A DNA stretch of 64,000 nt from Cheilinus undulatus. Taxonomy: Eukaryota > Chordata > Actinopteri > Labriformes > Labridae. Each line of letters starts with the position of its first letter. The first letter of the stretch is position 1. Below are positions 63,501 to 64,000 of the stretch, in pieces. The notes under the pieces are model-generated. The model searched no databases and was not told the origin of the DNA. It saw only the letters and a program-made list of their open reading frames with translations. The stretch is taken from NCBI RefSeq assembly GCF_018320785.1, contig NC_054885.1, positions 4,414,921 to 4,478,920 on the forward strand, in the 5' to 3' direction. Both the position numbers and the translations under genes were made by a program.

Positions 63501-64000
63501 GACGATCTGACAGCGCCCTCTCTGGACTCAATCTCGCAGGCTTTGGCAATTCTGGGTAACGCAGCCAAGGGACTCGCCCAAGGAGACAGCCCTCCCTCCC
63601 CCGAACGACCCAAAACCGCCCCCACCCCCTCCTCCCTCCATGGCTCGCCGCTCCTGCAGCACCAGAAGAAGAACTCTGTCAGCACTCCCAGCTCCAGCGC
63701 TCCTCACTACATCTCTACCTCTGCATCTCCCTCCACCCCTCAGCCCCGCCCCCCTTCTCTCGCCACCTCTCCTCATCCCTCCGTCAGAGTGGAGGGGATA
63801 GGCGGGGTGAAGGGCGCCGTTCAGGTGCCCAGGCACTCAGTGCTGAACGCTCAGAGAACTTTAAGTGTGGGCGTGGCTAAAGCTAACATGCCTGCCTCAG
63901 CTTCACCTCCTAAACCACGCCCACCACCTACTGCGTCCCCGTTAGTGGCGCCGGGGTCAAAGGTGGGGGTATCCACGCCTCCGTCCGGCCTCCTCAAAGG
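51523..64000 (+). CDS. ubn2: Ubinuclein-2, subunit of the HIRA histone H3.3 chaperone complex, 3'-truncated
   Basis: Exons: 51523-51843, 56646-56774, 57037-57138, 57473-57604, 57721-57827, 59104-59599, 60126-60196, 60305-60434, 60772-60878, 60977-61087, 61393-61536, 61658-61708, 61787-61832, and 63381 to beyond 64000; 855 residues are visible in consistent phase. It starts MAEPRKVPF like UBN2. The Hpc2-related domain ([20 protein letters not shown] followed by [18 protein letters not shown], residues about 163-200) contacts HIRA in this family. A lysine-rich region follows, then the ubinuclein middle domain ([51 protein letters not shown]). The last exon is a long Pro/Ser-rich disordered tail. 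[20 protein letters not shown] and [20 protein letters not shown] fit UBN2 rather than UBN1. Works in the nucleus in replication-independent nucleosome assembly. The a/b copy is not resolved. Confidence 0.95.
52371..53060. mobile_element. hAT-like MITE fragment interrupted by a younger MITE
   Basis: Begins TAGTGCTGCACAATATGATA and shares ACTGGACAATATTGCC, ATAAATGGTATCACC and later TAAACTTAAAGGCCTTTC blocks with the copy at 4843. The 327-bp element at 52508 splits it. The right end is approximate. Confidence 0.55.
52508..52834. mobile_element. hAT-like MITE, 327 bp, nested
   Basis: The ends TAGGGGTGCACTGATTGC and GATCGGCGCACCCCTA are inverted. The octamers GTTCAGAA (52500-52507) and GTTTAGAA (52835-52842) match at 7 of 8. 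It has inserted into the TAGTGCTGC family element. Confidence 0.85.
53061..56132 (+). other. ubn2: ubn2 intron 1, repeat-rich remainder
   Basis: Contains a TAA microsatellite (about 54996-55018), followed by TTTGTATAGCACTTTTAAAA and TTTACAAAGTGCTTTGACA, which resemble a fish retroelement 3' end. ATTAATCACAATTAACTC near 55925 resembles another MITE interior. No exon candidate was recognised. Confidence 0.4.
56133..56474. mobile_element. hAT-like MITE, 342 bp
   Basis: The ends TAGGGATGCACGTTATTATC and AGTATCGTGCATCCCTA are inverted. The octamers TTATTAAC (56125-56132) and TTAGAAAC (56475-56482) match at 6 of 8. The interior has TCGGCCTGATATCGGTATTG-type blocks. It lies near the 3' end of ubn2 intron 1. 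Confidence 0.82.
57828..59103 (+). other. ubn2: ubn2 intron 5
   Basis: A 1.3-kb intron. A short A-rich stretch near 58440-58560 (GTTAAAGCAGCAATAAAAAT, GGGTGAAAAAG, GGTTGAGAATT) looks like a remnant of the satellite-bearing hAT family. Nothing else. Confidence 0.4.
59600..60125 (+). other. ubn2: ubn2 intron 6 with an old hAT-like end
   Basis: GCCCCCCTGAGATCTCATGC followed by CTCCAGGTTGGGAACCAAGG (59923-59983) resembles an inverted, decayed version of the sequence at 61916-61990. No matching mate is seen within the intron. Confidence 0.4.
61833..63380 (+). other. ubn2: ubn2 intron 13
   Basis: Holds a hAT-like left end CAGTGGTTCCAGACCTAGAG (from 61916) without a clear mate, and the complete MITE at 62009-62360. 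The remainder is A/T-rich. Confidence 0.45.
62009..62360. mobile_element. hAT-like MITE, 352 bp
   Basis: The ends TAGAGATGCACCATATTGG and AATATTGTCCATCCCTA are inverted. The octamers AAAATGAG (62001-62008) and AAAATTAG (62361-62368) match at 7 of 8. Interior blocks (GCCGATATTTGATATGCCG, CTGATATCGATACCAGACC) place it in or near the family at 56133. Confidence 0.82.

Overview
The window looks like a stretch of a teleost fish chromosome, probably a percomorph. The genes are intron-rich with GT-AG introns, the proteins are vertebrate orthologues, and the gaps hold fish-type hAT MITEs, tRNA-derived SINEs and a Tc1-like relic. All four recognisable genes are on the + strand: a 5'-truncated non-muscle myosin II heavy chain of the MYH9 class (558-25038), the mitochondrial glycine carrier slc25a38 (coding 32090-36864), ribosomal protein SA rpsa (coding 46078-48068) and a 3'-truncated ubinuclein-2 gene ubn2 (51523 to the window end). 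They are independent transcription units and not a pathway.

1-26.3 kb: 37 constitutive myosin exons covering the P-loop to the stop codon, then a UTR of about 1.25 kb. The loop-2 intron holds an apparently undescribed 63-nt in-frame cassette exon resembling the NMII-B 'B2' insert. The introns also hold a tandemly duplicated 23-bp minisatellite block with a perfect 27-bp inverted repeat, a SINE, a 960-bp hAT element and A/T-rich simple arrays. 26.3-29.6 kb is repeat-rich intergenic DNA with a strong CTCF-type motif. 29.6-38.3 kb is slc25a38; its first intron carries a dead Tc1-like transposase and its sixth intron a 1.4-kb hAT element with a perfect 8-bp target duplication and a second hAT element nested inside it. 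38.3-44.7 kb is repeat-rich, with a second copy of the 1.4-kb hAT family in the opposite orientation. 44.7-48.1 kb is rpsa, with a TOP/TATA promoter, two intronic H/ACA snoRNAs and a 36-nt mini-exon that lengthens the C-terminal tail. 48.1-51 kb is mostly featureless. 51-64 kb is ubn2, whose 4.8-kb first intron is full of hAT MITEs.

A recurring theme is a family of degenerate A/T-rich arrays built on a motif like TTTAACCCATTTTTGCCAC. The arrays occur in both orientations, and in at least three copies they lie inside hAT terminal inverted repeats with identifiable target-site duplications. All exon boundaries were read by eye from splice sites, reading frame and remembered orthologue sequences; no alignment or database search was run.
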